Shown here one piece after another: positions 43,856-54,724 of a stretch of DNA of 64,000 bases; the first letter of the stretch is position 1; each line of letters begins with the position of its first letter. Origin of the DNA: Archivesica marissinica (lineage: Eukaryota; Mollusca; Bivalvia; Venerida; Vesicomyidae); assembly GCA_014843695.1 (NCBI GenBank), contig CM026394.1, positions 35,582,670 to 35,646,669 of the forward strand. The letters run 5' to 3'. Under the pieces are notes generated by a model. It saw only the letters and a list, made by a program, of their open reading frames with translations, made no database searches and was not told the origin of the DNA. The position numbers and the translations under genes were made by a program.

Positions 43856-44569
43856 AAAAATCAAATGATTGTATCTGAGCACTCTTGTACTTGATCGGAA
43901 CTGTGTCCCGAGTACTCGGAACTGTGTCCGAGTACTCGAGTATCAAAATTGCTACTAGTTGCCATCCTTAATTTTTAAATAATTGAAATGTGTAATTGAT
44001 CAGACTTTTTGACTTTGATGTATTGAAAACACTGTACACAATTGTCATAAATTTGCATAATCTGGCGATTTTAACACATTGCGTCCTCAGATATTCAATC
44101 TTAGTTCAATCTATCGTATACTGATTATGTATACCCATTCTGTATACTCTATATTCAAATCAGTATGAGCAACCATAACTGACAAAACTGACTATTCCCA
44201 CATTTCCAAACTTCAAAAAGTTGAACCTCCTATAACAACAACCTCTCTACAACAACCAATATTGCGTGTATCCGGATGGTGTTTGCTCTGGAGAGGTTTA
44301 CCTGTACAGTGTTGTTGGGTGAGGTTTATTCAGATTTAATTGTTTCCATTTCTGACTGATTTTAACAGATACCCTCAAAGTAAAACAGAAGCTGATTAAA
44401 CAAGAAATGATGAGATACATATATCTGTTTTATGATTGATTATCACAGTTGAAAGGGTCAGCTGTGAATGCATGTTAAATCATGTGTTATAATGTGTTTC
44501 TTATAAGAGGTAGAATTCACGTTAGTAGTGAAACATTTTATTTTTAGAAAAATCTGGGAGTTGATGTTG
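43856..44569. other. intron 2, unassigned
   Basis: A short direct repeat, ggaactgtgtccgagtactc, at about 43897 and 43919; no exon. Confidence 0.5.
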
Positions 44570-44748
44570 TTAACCCATTTAATTCTGGATATATTTAAGG
44601 GCTTTTGCAAACAACATAGATCCAGATCAGCCACAGCGTGACGCAAACAGCATAGAGCCTGATCAGACGGCACATTCCGTGGTGGTTGATCTGGCTCTAT
44701 GTTCTTTGCAAATACTGTTTGAACGGTATCCCAAATGAAATGGGTTAA
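44570..44748 (+). mobile_element. M2-like hairpin MITE, internally deleted
   Basis: Ends TTAACCCATTTAATTCTGGA and ATGAAATGGGTTAA as in the 35811 copy. The middle jumps from gccacagcgtgacg to caaacagcatagagcc, removing half of the first hairpin. Confidence 0.65.
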
Positions 44749-44760
44749 GAAGTATTGGGA

Positions 44761-44960
44761 CATGCTGTATGGGGTGGGGTGGGGTGGTGGTGCACAGACT
44801 GATCAAATGGGGTTGATGTGGTCAAAGCAGTGTTGGTGCATGTTGTATGGGGTGGGGTGGGGTGGAGTGGGGTGGGATGCGGTGCGGGTGCACAGACTGA
44901 TAAATTGGGGTTGATGTCGTCAAAGCAGTGTTGATGCACGTTGTATGCATATTGTTTGGG
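44761..44960. repeat. GGGGT-rich duplication
   Basis: catgytgtatggggtggggt, and tgcacagactgat to caaagcagtgttg, occur twice (44761 and 44838). Confidence 0.85.
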
Positions 44961-45112
44961 AACGTAGTCTGATGTGGGGTCAGTGATGCTGGCTCAAGAC
45001 TATAGTTATAGACAGATAAGCCAGGATTTGAATCTGAATCTCACCTAGCAAGTATGTATTGGAAACATGATGTATAACCTTTATTTATTTTACAATTATT
45101 GCAAAACAATGA

Positions 45113-45365
45113 TTAATCTGTTGCTTGCTGAGTAAATAAAATCACATTTGCAAATACAACTATAGATCCAGATCCGGTGCATACCGGTAATGCTGCATCT
45201 GATCAGGATCTATTTGGTTTTCTATGCAGCCAAGTGTTTTAGTTCCACTATCTGAATAGCAATCAGCATAGAGCATGATCAGACAACACCTTCTGTGCCA
45301 TCTGATCTGGCTCTATGCTATTTGCAAAAGTTAATTTTATCTGCCGCTAGCATGTAAAGAGTTAA
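45113..45365 (+). mobile_element. M2 two-hairpin MITE, diverged copy
   Basis: TTAA at both ends, ctgttgcttgctgagtaaat at the left and ctgccgctagcatgtaaaga at the right, with both hairpins present but degraded. Confidence 0.65.
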
Positions 45366-45432
45366 GAACGTATATTAAGCACTCTCATTGGCGCGAATGA
45401 AGGCGAATATGTGGTCATTCATGCATGATGAG

Positions 45433-46240
45433 TACCGTATTTAGCTATGTATAGTGCGCACATTTCTTACTGAAATCCTCATCCATTTTATCTACTGCGC
45501 ATTATACACCAGTACAGACATCAGGACATTTTTTTCCGGACCAAAATTGACCAATATTTAGTGAAAAAACTGAAATTCAACCCGAACGGCCCACAGTCAT
45601 TCTATAAGTTGTTACATTCGACAATCGTTATAAACTAGCTATTAAAACCAGTTGCCGATAGTCTATATAAATAAATCAAATGAATAAGACCACAACATTA
45701 GCATATATTGCGTTTATTTTGGCAAACTTTGAACAATTTAATTGAAATTACTAGATGCATAAAAAATGGCGATTTGATAACATCACGTGGTTTTATCGTA
45801 TGTAATATTTCCCGTACTTTGCGCGTACTTCGCCGTACAATGTACAATGCATTGCATAAAAAAAAACTTTTTTGGCTGCAGTATTTCAATTGATTGTAGC
45901 GATAATTAATTTCGACAAACCTTTCACAATGGGTCCCAGTTAATTAGGTAGGCTTCACGTGTTGAGAAGTTTGAGCATCTGCTGACATGTTTGAGAACGT
46001 GTCGAGAAATTTGAGCAGGTGTGCCTGAGTGCGTTACCGTTACTCGATGAGGTATATCTCGAGTGATTAATATAAGTTGTAAAAATCACGGAGCACAATT
46101 TTTAGCGATTCTTGAGAAATGTTAAATTTTGACTTGACGTGCGCAGTATACATCGGAACTCAGTTTTTCCGCCGATTTTCGTGCCAGATCGTGGGTGCGC
46201 ACTATACACGGTAGCGCACTATACATAGCTAAATACGGTA
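45433..46240 (-). mobile_element. M4 DNA element, copy 2, inverted relative to copy 1
   Basis: 808 bp, same inverted ends (TACCGTATTTAGCTATGTAT). The interior matches copy 1 as reverse complement over nearly its whole length, with small indels. Short overlapping ORFs inside are not conserved as protein. Confidence 0.75.
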
Positions 46241-47555
46241 AATCTGAGAAGATGCCACATCTGTTAAAACACCGTACCCTCGCATATACTTGCCGAATCA
46301 AGTATCGAAAACATTCTAACAGAACCGGGAACAAATCAAATAAATATAGCATCATCGTATATGCGAATTGTTTATCAACAAAGGTATTGTAAACAATGCA
46401 TAATGCACATGCATGACGTAACAACGTATGTTGAAACAGCTGTGATGCTTTGAGAATGTACACAGAGCATGGTGAACCAAATTCAGGAAAGTTGTTTAAT
46501 TTTGTTGTATTGCAAAAAAAACCCAACTCTTTACTGAAAATAACTATTCAAATTATAATGTACAGCTGTTTGGTAGCATTGTTACTTGTACGTAAAATTT
46601 CTAATTTTATAATATATTTGTTCCATGCGGCACGAGTGTCCCTTTACTGTAATGGTTCTATCTATTCTTAGAAGCTGAAATTGAACAAAACACAGGAAAT
46701 AAGATTTTAAGGAGATGCAATATATTATTGTTCAGTTGACAAGAAGCTTTTCAATTCCTAATTCTCCCTGAAAAGTCTTTTTAGAAATAAATGGATTTCA
46801 ATCGTATTGTCAGATAGAGTATTAATTTTTGTTGTAAATGATCGTGTGGCCTTCATTTATTGAAACTCAATTCTTCAGCATCCAATTTGCCAGATTTATT
46901 ATTTTTGTCATTTTTGTCTGTGCTTGTGTAGTGTAATGTAGTGTATTGTTAGGATGTTGTAGAGAGTATTGAAGTTGCTGTAAATGAGGGTATTGATTGG
47001 GGGGGGGGGAGTGAGTCATGATAGACTTGTTATCACTGTGCTGCTGTGTGGGGGCAATAGTTCTAGCATAATAAATGTAGTGTTTTTATTCACTTTTAGG
47101 GGATTGTGTCTGTGTCCCCATTGGAGGGGAAAAATTGCCTCACATATGACCAAAAGAATTTAATAAACTACAAGCAATGAATCACTGTGACAAGACACTG
47201 TTGCCAGTACATGTAGATTAGATAGACCATGTCTAAGACGCACAAATTTCGGCCCCGAAATTGCGAATGTAAACATTTGTGATTTTACCAATGGCCCAAG
47301 GGAAATTTACGGGAAAATATATACTTTGTGAAGGGGGGGGGGGTGATGGGAATTAATACGAGTGGTTTCAGATGTGATCCAATGAGGCGACTAATTGGGC
47401 TGGTTTTACTGTACATCTGTGATTCCAGCTGGTACTAAAGTTTGGGTTCAGTATCTCGTCTTGTTTTGATGTTGATGAGATTTGAAACCAAGATGTTCAG
47501 ACCTGAGTGGAGTTGTCTAACCTTATAAATGTTTGTGTGCCACAACAACGAACTC
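46241..47555. other. intron 2, unassigned unique sequence
   Basis: Longest stretch without a recognised repeat. Small ORFs (for example 46122-46526 minus, partly inside M4) show no family pattern. Confidence 0.45.
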
Positions 47556-48030
47556 GACACAAACAATGGTGTGTCACACTAACTCAGATTTGAAACAATT
47601 CCAAGGAAAGACATATACAAACTCATGTCCAACACAGATCTGAAACAATTCTAAGGAAAGATGTATACAAACACATGTCCAACACAGATCTGACACAATT
47701 CCAAGGAAAGATGTATACAAACTCATGTCCAACACAGATCTGACACAATTCCAAGGAAAGATGTATACAAACTCATGTCCAACACAGATTTAAAACAATT
47801 CCAAGGAAAGATGTATACAAACACATGTCCAACACAGATCTGACACAATTCCAAGGAAAGATGTATACAAACACATGTCCAACACAGATCTGACACAATT
47901 CCAAGGAAAGATGTATACAAACACATGTCCAACACAGATCTGACACAATTCCAAGGAAAGATGTATACAAACACATGTCCAACACAGATCTGACACAATT
48001 CCAAGGAAAGATGTATACAAACACATGTCC
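47556..48030. repeat. 50-bp array, about 9 copies
   Basis: Unit aaggaaagatgtatacaaac, acatgtccaacacagatctg, acacaattcc. Confidence 0.95.
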
Positions 48031-48113
48031 TCAGATGGAAATGTGGATGATTTCCATGGAGGTCTAAATAAAATGATAAAGTTGTATATTTATTAAGATT
48101 TTGTATATTTCAG

Positions 48114-48180
48114 GGGTCTGATCCAGCTGAACAATGAGACTTACATTATACAGCCGCTAGAACAAGGGGACCAGGAAGGG
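48114..48180 (+). CDS. ADAM exon 3 (prodomain, GLI..ETYIIQPLE)
   Basis: Acceptor tatatttcag, donor gtatgt, 67 bp. Its first base completes the Arg codon of exon 2, giving R-GLIQLNNETYIIQPLEQ and then GDQEG. This is the ADAM prodomain strand that normally follows TCxGLRG (G-[LM]-[IL]-x..x-Y-x-I-[EQ]-P-L). NNET holds a potential N-glycosylation site (N-E-T). It ends in phase 0. A 50-bp tandem array stops about 85 bp upstream and a 23-bp array starts about 150 bp downstream, so the exon sits between two satellites. Confidence 0.92.
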
Positions 48181-48329
48181 GTATGTTAATTATTTAAAAA
48201 CAAAATATATTATACAGGCGCTATAAATATATGAAGGGGACCAGGAAGGTGTACATAAATGCTTAATAACAAAGGTGGCCTAGTTGTTAATGTTGTTGAG
48301 TTCAATTCACTTGCCCTTCACAGCTGGTA

Positions 48330-48958
48330 AGGTGCCCACTTGCCCCTCAGCGCAGTGCCATCAGTCCTTCCCTGACAGTGCCATTGGTCCCTCACCGACA
48401 GTGCCATTAGTCCCTCACTGACAGTGCCATTAGTCCCTCACTGACAGTGCCACCAGTCCCTCACTGACAGTGCCATTAGTCCCTCACTGACAGTGCCACC
48501 AGTCCCTCACTGACAGTGCCATTAGTCCCTCACTGACAGTGCCATTAGTCCCTCACTGACAGTGCCACCAGTCCCTCACTGACAGTGCCATTAGTCCCTC
48601 ACTGACAGTGCCATTAGTCCCTCACTGACAGTGCCACCAGTCCCTCACTGACAGTGCCATTAGTCCCTCACTGACAGTGCCATTAGTCCCTCACTGACAG
48701 TGCCACCAGTCCCTCACTGACAGTGCCATTAGTCCCTCACTGACATTGCCATCAGTCCTTCACTGACAGTACCATCGGTCCTTCACTGACATTGCCATCG
48801 GTCCTTCACTGACAGTGCCACCAGTCCCTCACTGACAGTGCCATTAGTCCCTCACTGACAGTGCCATCGGTCCCTCACTGACAGTGCCATTGGTCCCTCA
48901 CTGACAGTGCCATCGGTCCCTCAATTGGTTCCTCACTGACAGTGCCATCAGTCCTTCC
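48330..48958. repeat. 23-bp minisatellite, about 27 copies, 69-bp higher order
   Basis: Unit cagtgccattagtccctcac plus tga. The order attag-attag-ccacc recurs every three units in the centre. It lies between a SINE-F-like head (gtggcctagttgttaatgtt) and SINE-B body. Confidence 0.93.
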
Positions 48959-48959
48959 C

Positions 48960-49185
48960 TGACTGACCCTAATAAAAATTAACAAGTCTTTCAGATGGGA
49001 CTTTAGACTGAGGTCTTGTGTCGGTGCTTTACACCATGCACGTAAAAGAACCAGAGGAGACTCTGGAATGGGTCTTTGTCTGTATCATTGCACTATCCTC
49101 CAAAAATCTAACCTGACATCTCTTCTGGAGGCGGCGCTCATATGGGCAATCGGTAGCGACAATAAATAAACGTAAAACACACACA
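48960..49185 (+). mobile_element. SINE-B body and tail after the 23-bp array
   Basis: gaccctaataaaaattaaca, aaccagaggagactctggaa, gcgacaataaataaacgtaa. The head is replaced by the array; a SINE-F-like head lies before the array. Confidence 0.65.
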
Positions 49186-49232
49186 ATTGCATTTACACAC
49201 AGGAGTCAGGAGTCACATCAAATGTTCTATTA

Positions 49233-49481
49233 TTAGTGTCACCCCTATTTAAAGGGCCAGCCATTTTTGACTTATGACGACACCTCTTTTTTATGAACAT
49301 CAGTACTTCCCGAATCCTATACTTGTATGCCAGACGACAGGCTGGTAGGCAATCGGTAACCATTATTTAACTAGCTGGCGGCTCACCAACCGGCCATATC
49401 AGAACAAACCCCTGACGAGATTCGAACTTTCGACCTCTCACTCCATAGGCTGACGCCTTAACCACTAGGCCACTGAGACTG
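49233..49481 (-). mobile_element. SINE-D, uninterrupted
   Basis: tagtgtcacccctatttaaa, then gggccagccatttttgac, to gagattcgaactttcgacct and ccactaggccactgagac. The short minus ORF across it is not a gene. Confidence 0.75.
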
Positions 49482-50127
49482 TTTATATTATATTGGGCCT
49501 GTTCTGTTTTATTAAACACACTGCAAGCAGCTAAGATGCCGAGATGTTGAGTTTTAACAAGCAACTTTGTATAAGATGAAACTATACGCCTGGGGATCAT
49601 TTCCCCGCCTCGCCTCCAAGTACATGTGTTACTGAGAATGCTGCCTCATCCTGGAATTATTGCACTAAACAGATGGGATTACGCTGAGAAAGGCCTGCAG
49701 GGCAATTGGGAATAAAATTGCTGTTGTTATAAGCTATTACTTGACAATGTAATGGGTTAGCTTATTGCCAAGTTCAATCACTTGTTTCAATCTTTATAGG
49801 AAATTTGTACATTTGCCAGTTCATATGAAGGCAGTTGTTGAGAAGTTTGAAGGAATTACACTGATATATTTCCCAGACAATATCTCTGTTATGTAAATGG
49901 TAGCAGTAAGCATACCTAGTACCGATTGCATAATGTACACACCAGATTGTGTATACTGAAGTGTGCATGCATGTATCCTATGTAAAACTACCATATTCAT
50001 GAAATATTATTCATGAAATATTATTTCACTCATGTTTGTTTGTGATTATTGTGATTGTTATCTCAGAACCCGTTGTTTCCTCAGAATGTGCTATTTGCAT
50101 AGGCCAGTCAACCATGCGTATGTGCAT
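49482..50127. other. intron 3, unassigned
   Basis: No array or SINE; atattcatgaaatattattc repeats once near 49990. Confidence 0.45.
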
Positions 50128-50130
50128 TCA

Positions 50131-50172
<42 letters not shown>

Positions 50173-50212
50173 CACAATGTGTCTGTCTGTCTGTCTGTCC
50201 ACAATGTCCACG
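50128..50212. repeat. (TCTG)n microsatellite, two blocks
   Basis: About 10 and 4-5 repeats of tctg separated by tccacaatg. ORFs across it are repetitive. Confidence 0.95.
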
Positions 50213-50660
50213 AACAATGAATCCTCGGAAAGCACTTGGCCGATGTTGATGAAACTTTGTGTGGAGAATCATGGCAGCTAGTAGATGTAGCCACAATAGA
50301 TATAATCCATTATTCACAATACCCACTACTGCGGCCATCTTGAAACTTATTTTTGACTTCTCCTACCAAGTTTCTTGGCAAATTTTAATAAACTTTTTGT
50401 TGATCATCATGGCAATTAGTTAAAATCTTTTATCTATTTCCGTCATCAACTCGGTTGTTCAATTTTGGAATTTGGTGTGCAGCATCTTGGTGACTAGTGC
50501 AGCATCTTGGTGACTAGTAGATCAAGTAGCTAAGATTGTACAGATTTGATATATTCAACATGACCCCATCATGGTCATCTTGAACTCCTATTTTTGTCCC
50601 AAACCACTTGGGTCAATTTTACTGAAACTTGGTACAGAGCAGTGTTTTGGATTTTAATTC
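50213..50660 (+). repeat. probable dispersed repeat after (TCTG)n
   Basis: aagcacttggccgatgttga, tgaaactttgtgtggagaat, gcagcatcttggtgactagt (twice). The wording resembles a repeat class common in invertebrates; no ORF. Confidence 0.4.
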
Positions 50661-50904
50661 ACAAACTTATTAATATCTTTGTGTATCTAATGTTAAGACT
50701 ATGATATTTTTAATTATGGCAAGTAATTACATGGGCTTTAAACGCTTGCTCGTAAGGGAAGTTAATTGATCATTCCACTGAGAATGTAGTGTGAGTGGTG
50801 GGGGTGTATTGTGGATGTTTCACAAAATAAATGAGTTTCCTCCTCCACGATGAGTTATTTGCTTTGAGAATATGAATCATATCTGTTAGCTGTATCGTGC
50901 TAGC

Positions 50905-53015
50905 CATAGAGAATACGTAGAGAAATACGTATAGAATACATAGAGAAGATAGAGAATACATAGAGAATACATAGAGAATACATAGAGAATACATAGAGAA
51001 TACAGAGATTACGTAGGGAATACAGAGAATACATAGAGAATACATAGAGAATACATAGAGACTACATAGAGACTACATAGAGACTACATAGAGACTACAT
51101 AGAGAATACATAGAGAATACATAGAGAATACAGAGATTACGTAGGGAATACAGAGAATACATAGGGAATACATAGATAATACATAGATAATACATAGAGA
51201 CTACATAGAGAATACATAGGGAATACATAGATAATACATAGATAATACATAGAGAATACATAGAGAATACATAGAGAATACATAGAGAATACATAGAGAA
51301 TACATAGAGAATACATAGAGAATACAGAGAGAATACATAGAGAATACATAGAGAATACATAGAGAATACATAGAGAATACAGAGAGAATACATAGAGAAT
51401 ACATAGGGAATACATAGATAATACATAGAGAATACATAGAGAATACATAGAGAATACATAGAGAATACATAGAGAATACATAGAGACTACATAGAGACTA
51501 CATAGAGAATACATAGAGACTACACAGAGAATACACAGAGAATACAGAGAGAATACAGAGAGAATACATAGAGAATACATAGGGAATACAGAGAATACAT
51601 AGAGAATACATAGAGACTACATAGAGAATACATAGCGAATACATAGCGAATACATAGAGAATACATAGAGAACAAACATAGAGAATACATAGAGAATACA
51701 TAGAGAACAAACATAGAGAATACATAGAGAATACATAGAGAACAAACATAGAGAATACAGAGAATACGTAGAGAATACATAGAGAATATATAGAGAACAA
51801 ACATAGAGAACAAACATAGAGAATACATAGAGACTACATAGAGAATACATAGAGAATACATAGAGAATACATAGAGAATACATAGAGAATACATAGAGAC
51901 TACATAGAGACTACATAGAGAATACATAGAGACTACATAGAGAATACATAGAGACTACATAGAGACTACATAGAGAATACATAGAGACTACACAGAGAAT
52001 ACACAGAGAATACAGAGAGAATACATAGAGAATACATAGAGAATACATAGAGAATACAGAGAGAATACATAAAGAATACATAGGGAATACAGAGAATACA
52101 TAGAGAATACATAGAGACTACATAGAGAATACATAGCGAATACATAGCGAATACATAGAGAATACATAGAGAACAAACATAGAGAATACATAGAGAATAC
52201 ATAGAGAACAAACATAGAGAATACATAGAGAATACATAGAGAACAAACATAGAGAATACAGAGAATACGTAGAGAATACATAGAGAATATATAGAGAACA
52301 AACATAGAGAACAAACAGAGAATACATAGAGACTACATAGAGAATACATAGAGAATACATAGAGAACAAACATAGAGAATACATAGAGAATACATAGAGA
52401 ACAAACATAGAGAATACAGAGAATACGTAGAGAATACATAGAGAATATATAGAGAACAAACATAGAGAACAAACAGAGAATACATAGAGACTACATAGAG
52501 AATACATAGAGAATACATAGAGAACAAACATAGAGAATACATAGAGAATACATAGAGAACAAACATAGAGAATACAGAGAATACGTAGAGAATACATAGA
52601 GAATATATAGAGAACAAACATAGAGAACAAACAGAGAATACATAGAGACTACATAGAGAATACATAGAGAATACATAGAGAACAAACATAGAGAATACAT
52701 AGAGAATACATAGAGAACAAACATAGAGAATACAGAGAATACGTAGAGAATACATAGAGAATATATAGAGAACAAACATAGAATACATAGAGACTACATA
52801 GAGAATACATAGAGAATACATAGAGAACAAACATAGAGAATACATAGAGAATATATAGAGAACAAACATAGAGAACAAACAGAGAATACATAGAGAACAA
52901 ACATAGAGAATACATAGAGAATATATAGAGAACAAACATAGAGAACAAACAGAGAATACATAGAGAACAAACATAGAGAATACATAGAGAATACATAGAG
53001 AATACACAGAGAATA
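50905..53015. repeat. 11-bp minisatellite, about 190 units, purine-rich
   Basis: Unit agagaatacat, with variants agagactacat, and 13-bp agagaacaaacat in the 3' half. From about 51660 a block containing the agaatacgtagag and atatatag variants recurs; between about 52260 and 52640 its spacing is 158 bp. Over a dozen overlapping minus ORFs are array products. Confidence 0.96.
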
Positions 53016-53067
53016 CATACATGTATGTGTACAAAATTATAAAATTTAGAATGCACATATGTTACAG

Positions 53068-53208
53068 GGGGACAGACCACATATCGTCTACAAGGCAACG
53101 AGCTCGGATGTTGAGAAATGTGGCAATGACCATGGAAAATGGCTGCCGTTCAACGAACTCCACAAGGGAGAGTTTATCAGGAAGCTGAAATTTCTTAATG
53201 CTCAAAAG
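53068..53208 (+). CDS. ADAM exon 4 (prodomain end, cysteine-switch-like)
   Basis: 141 bp, phase 0 at both ends, acceptor atgttacag, donor gtatga. It encodes GDRPHIVYKATSSDVEKCGN followed by 27 more residues ending KFLNAQK. 'HIVYK' is the usual ADAM 'H.[IL]Y[KR]' segment after the prodomain core. The single Cys in EKCGN lies where active ADAMs carry the cysteine switch (PxxCG-like). No furin-type RxxR cleavage site is seen between here and the metalloprotease start in exon 5. The acceptor has almost no pyrimidine tract and lies about 50 bp after the end of a 2.1-kb purine-rich array. Confidence 0.9.
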
Positions 53209-53303
53209 GTATGATAACTGTATTAAACCATATTTTATAACCCAAAAACTGTGAGTCACAGTTTTTGGCCCATTCCGAGCCATGGTTGTGGTGTCCAAGT
53301 CAC

Positions 53304-53539
53304 TTAACCCTTTGCCTGCTGAGTAAATAAAATCGCATTTGCAAACAACATAGATCCCGATCAGCCACGGTGTTTGATCATGATCTATGTTGTTTACTAT
53401 TCACCAAAGTGTTTTAACTCGATTATCCGAATAGCAAACAGTATAGAGCCTGATCAGACGGCACGTTTTGTGCCGTCTGATCTGGCTCTATGCTGTTTGC
53501 AAAAGTGATTTTATCTGCCGCTAGCGTGCAAAGGGTTAA
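53304..53539 (+). mobile_element. M2 two-hairpin MITE, full copy in intron 4
   Basis: TTAACCCTTTGCCTGCTGAG at the left and GCGTGCAAAGGGTTAA at the right. The second hairpin is long and clean: GCCTGATCAGACGGCAC / GTGCCGTCTGATCTGGC. Confidence 0.8.
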
Positions 53540-53697
53540 TTCCACATTGCCTATTCTTTTTACCACATTGCGATGGATTCTATCCATGACGTCTTGAGAG
53601 CGATTATGAATGTTCTATAAACATGATTTACTATATACCGAGCTTTGTTAGAACTTACTTCGCAATCGTTGTAAAATAAATAAAGTTTAAACTATAT

Positions 53698-54340
53698 ACT
53701 GAGATTTAATGATCTATGCAGCATTGATGTATTTTATGCAGTATTGTTGACCTGAGATTTAATGATCTATCTATGCAACATTGATGTATTTTATGCAGTA
53801 CTGTTGACCTGAGATTTAATGATCTATCTATGCAACATTGATGTATTTTATGCAGTACTGTTGACCTGAGATTTAATGATCTATGCAACATTGATGTATT
53901 TTATGCAGTACTGTTGACCTGAGATTTAATGATCTATGCAACATTGATGTATTTTATGCAGTACTGTTGACCTGAGATTTAATGATCTATGCAACATTGA
54001 TGTATTTTTTATGCAGTACTGTTGACCTGAGATTTAATGATCTATGCAACATTGATGTATTTTATGCAGTACTGTTGACCTGAGATTTAATGATCTATGC
54101 AACATTGATGTATTTTATGCAGTACTGTTGACCTGAGATTTAATGATCTATGCAACATTGATGTATTTTATGCAGTACTGTTGACCTGAGATTTAATGAT
54201 CTATGCAACATTGATGTATTTTATGCAGTACTGTTGACCTGAGATTTAATGATCTATGCAACATTGGTGTATTTTATGCAGTACTGTTGACCTGAGATTT
54301 AATGATCTATCTATGCAACATTGATGTATTTTATGCAGTT
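53698..54340. repeat. 53-bp array, about 12 copies
   Basis: Unit gagatttaatgatctatgca, acattgatgtattttatgca, gtactgttgacct; three units have an extra ctat. Confidence 0.95.
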
Positions 54341-54635
54341 TTGAATTGTATGCTTGATATTTTTGTTCATAAGTAGCGGTGTGTGTTCTGAGGCATTGAT
54401 TGATTTTTTAACAGAGTTATTGCCCAAATCCTTAAAGAACAGTTTATACAGATAACTTTCTGCATGCACTTTGATGGATCCCATATGTTTGATCAGTTTC
54501 AAGAGTATGAAAATAAAAAAGGGAAGTAAGTAGAAAATGAGTGCAATTTATTGTGGGAAGAGTTAACTTTCTTTGATCCGAGTCTGCAGTAAAATAATAT
54601 TAGATTCTCAATTCTTTGTATTATTTTGTTTTCAG

Positions 54636-54707
54636 TCGTTAAACAAGGATGCTGTTAAAGTGAGCACAAAGTACATAAAACTTGCATTAATTCTGGACAA
54701 CTCCATG
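54636..54707 (+). CDS. ADAM exon 5 (start of metalloprotease domain)
   Basis: 72 bp, phase 0 at both ends, acceptor ttgttttcag, donor gtatgt. It encodes SLNKDAVKVSTKYIKLALIL and then DNSM. [KR]Y[IV][EK]L[AV]L[IV][VL]DNSM is the first beta strand of the reprolysin (M12B) domain. The donor is followed within about 15 bp by a 2-kb array of 55-bp units that fills almost the whole intron. Confidence 0.93.
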
Positions 54708-54724
54708 GTATGTATACTATATAG

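Noticed and set aside
42688..43894. Many 78-259 codon repeat ORFs
   Set aside because: 18-bp and 30-bp arrays; no start, splice or domain evidence.
46122..46526. 134-codon minus ORF
   Set aside because: Its C-terminal part is the M4 end and the remainder shows no recognisable domain; chance ORF most likely.
50770..53098. A dozen minus ORFs with YSLCILYVFSM repeats resembling a membrane protein
   Set aside because: Hydrophobicity comes from reading the 11-bp array as a 33-nt (11-residue) period; frames interconvert at each 13-bp variant.
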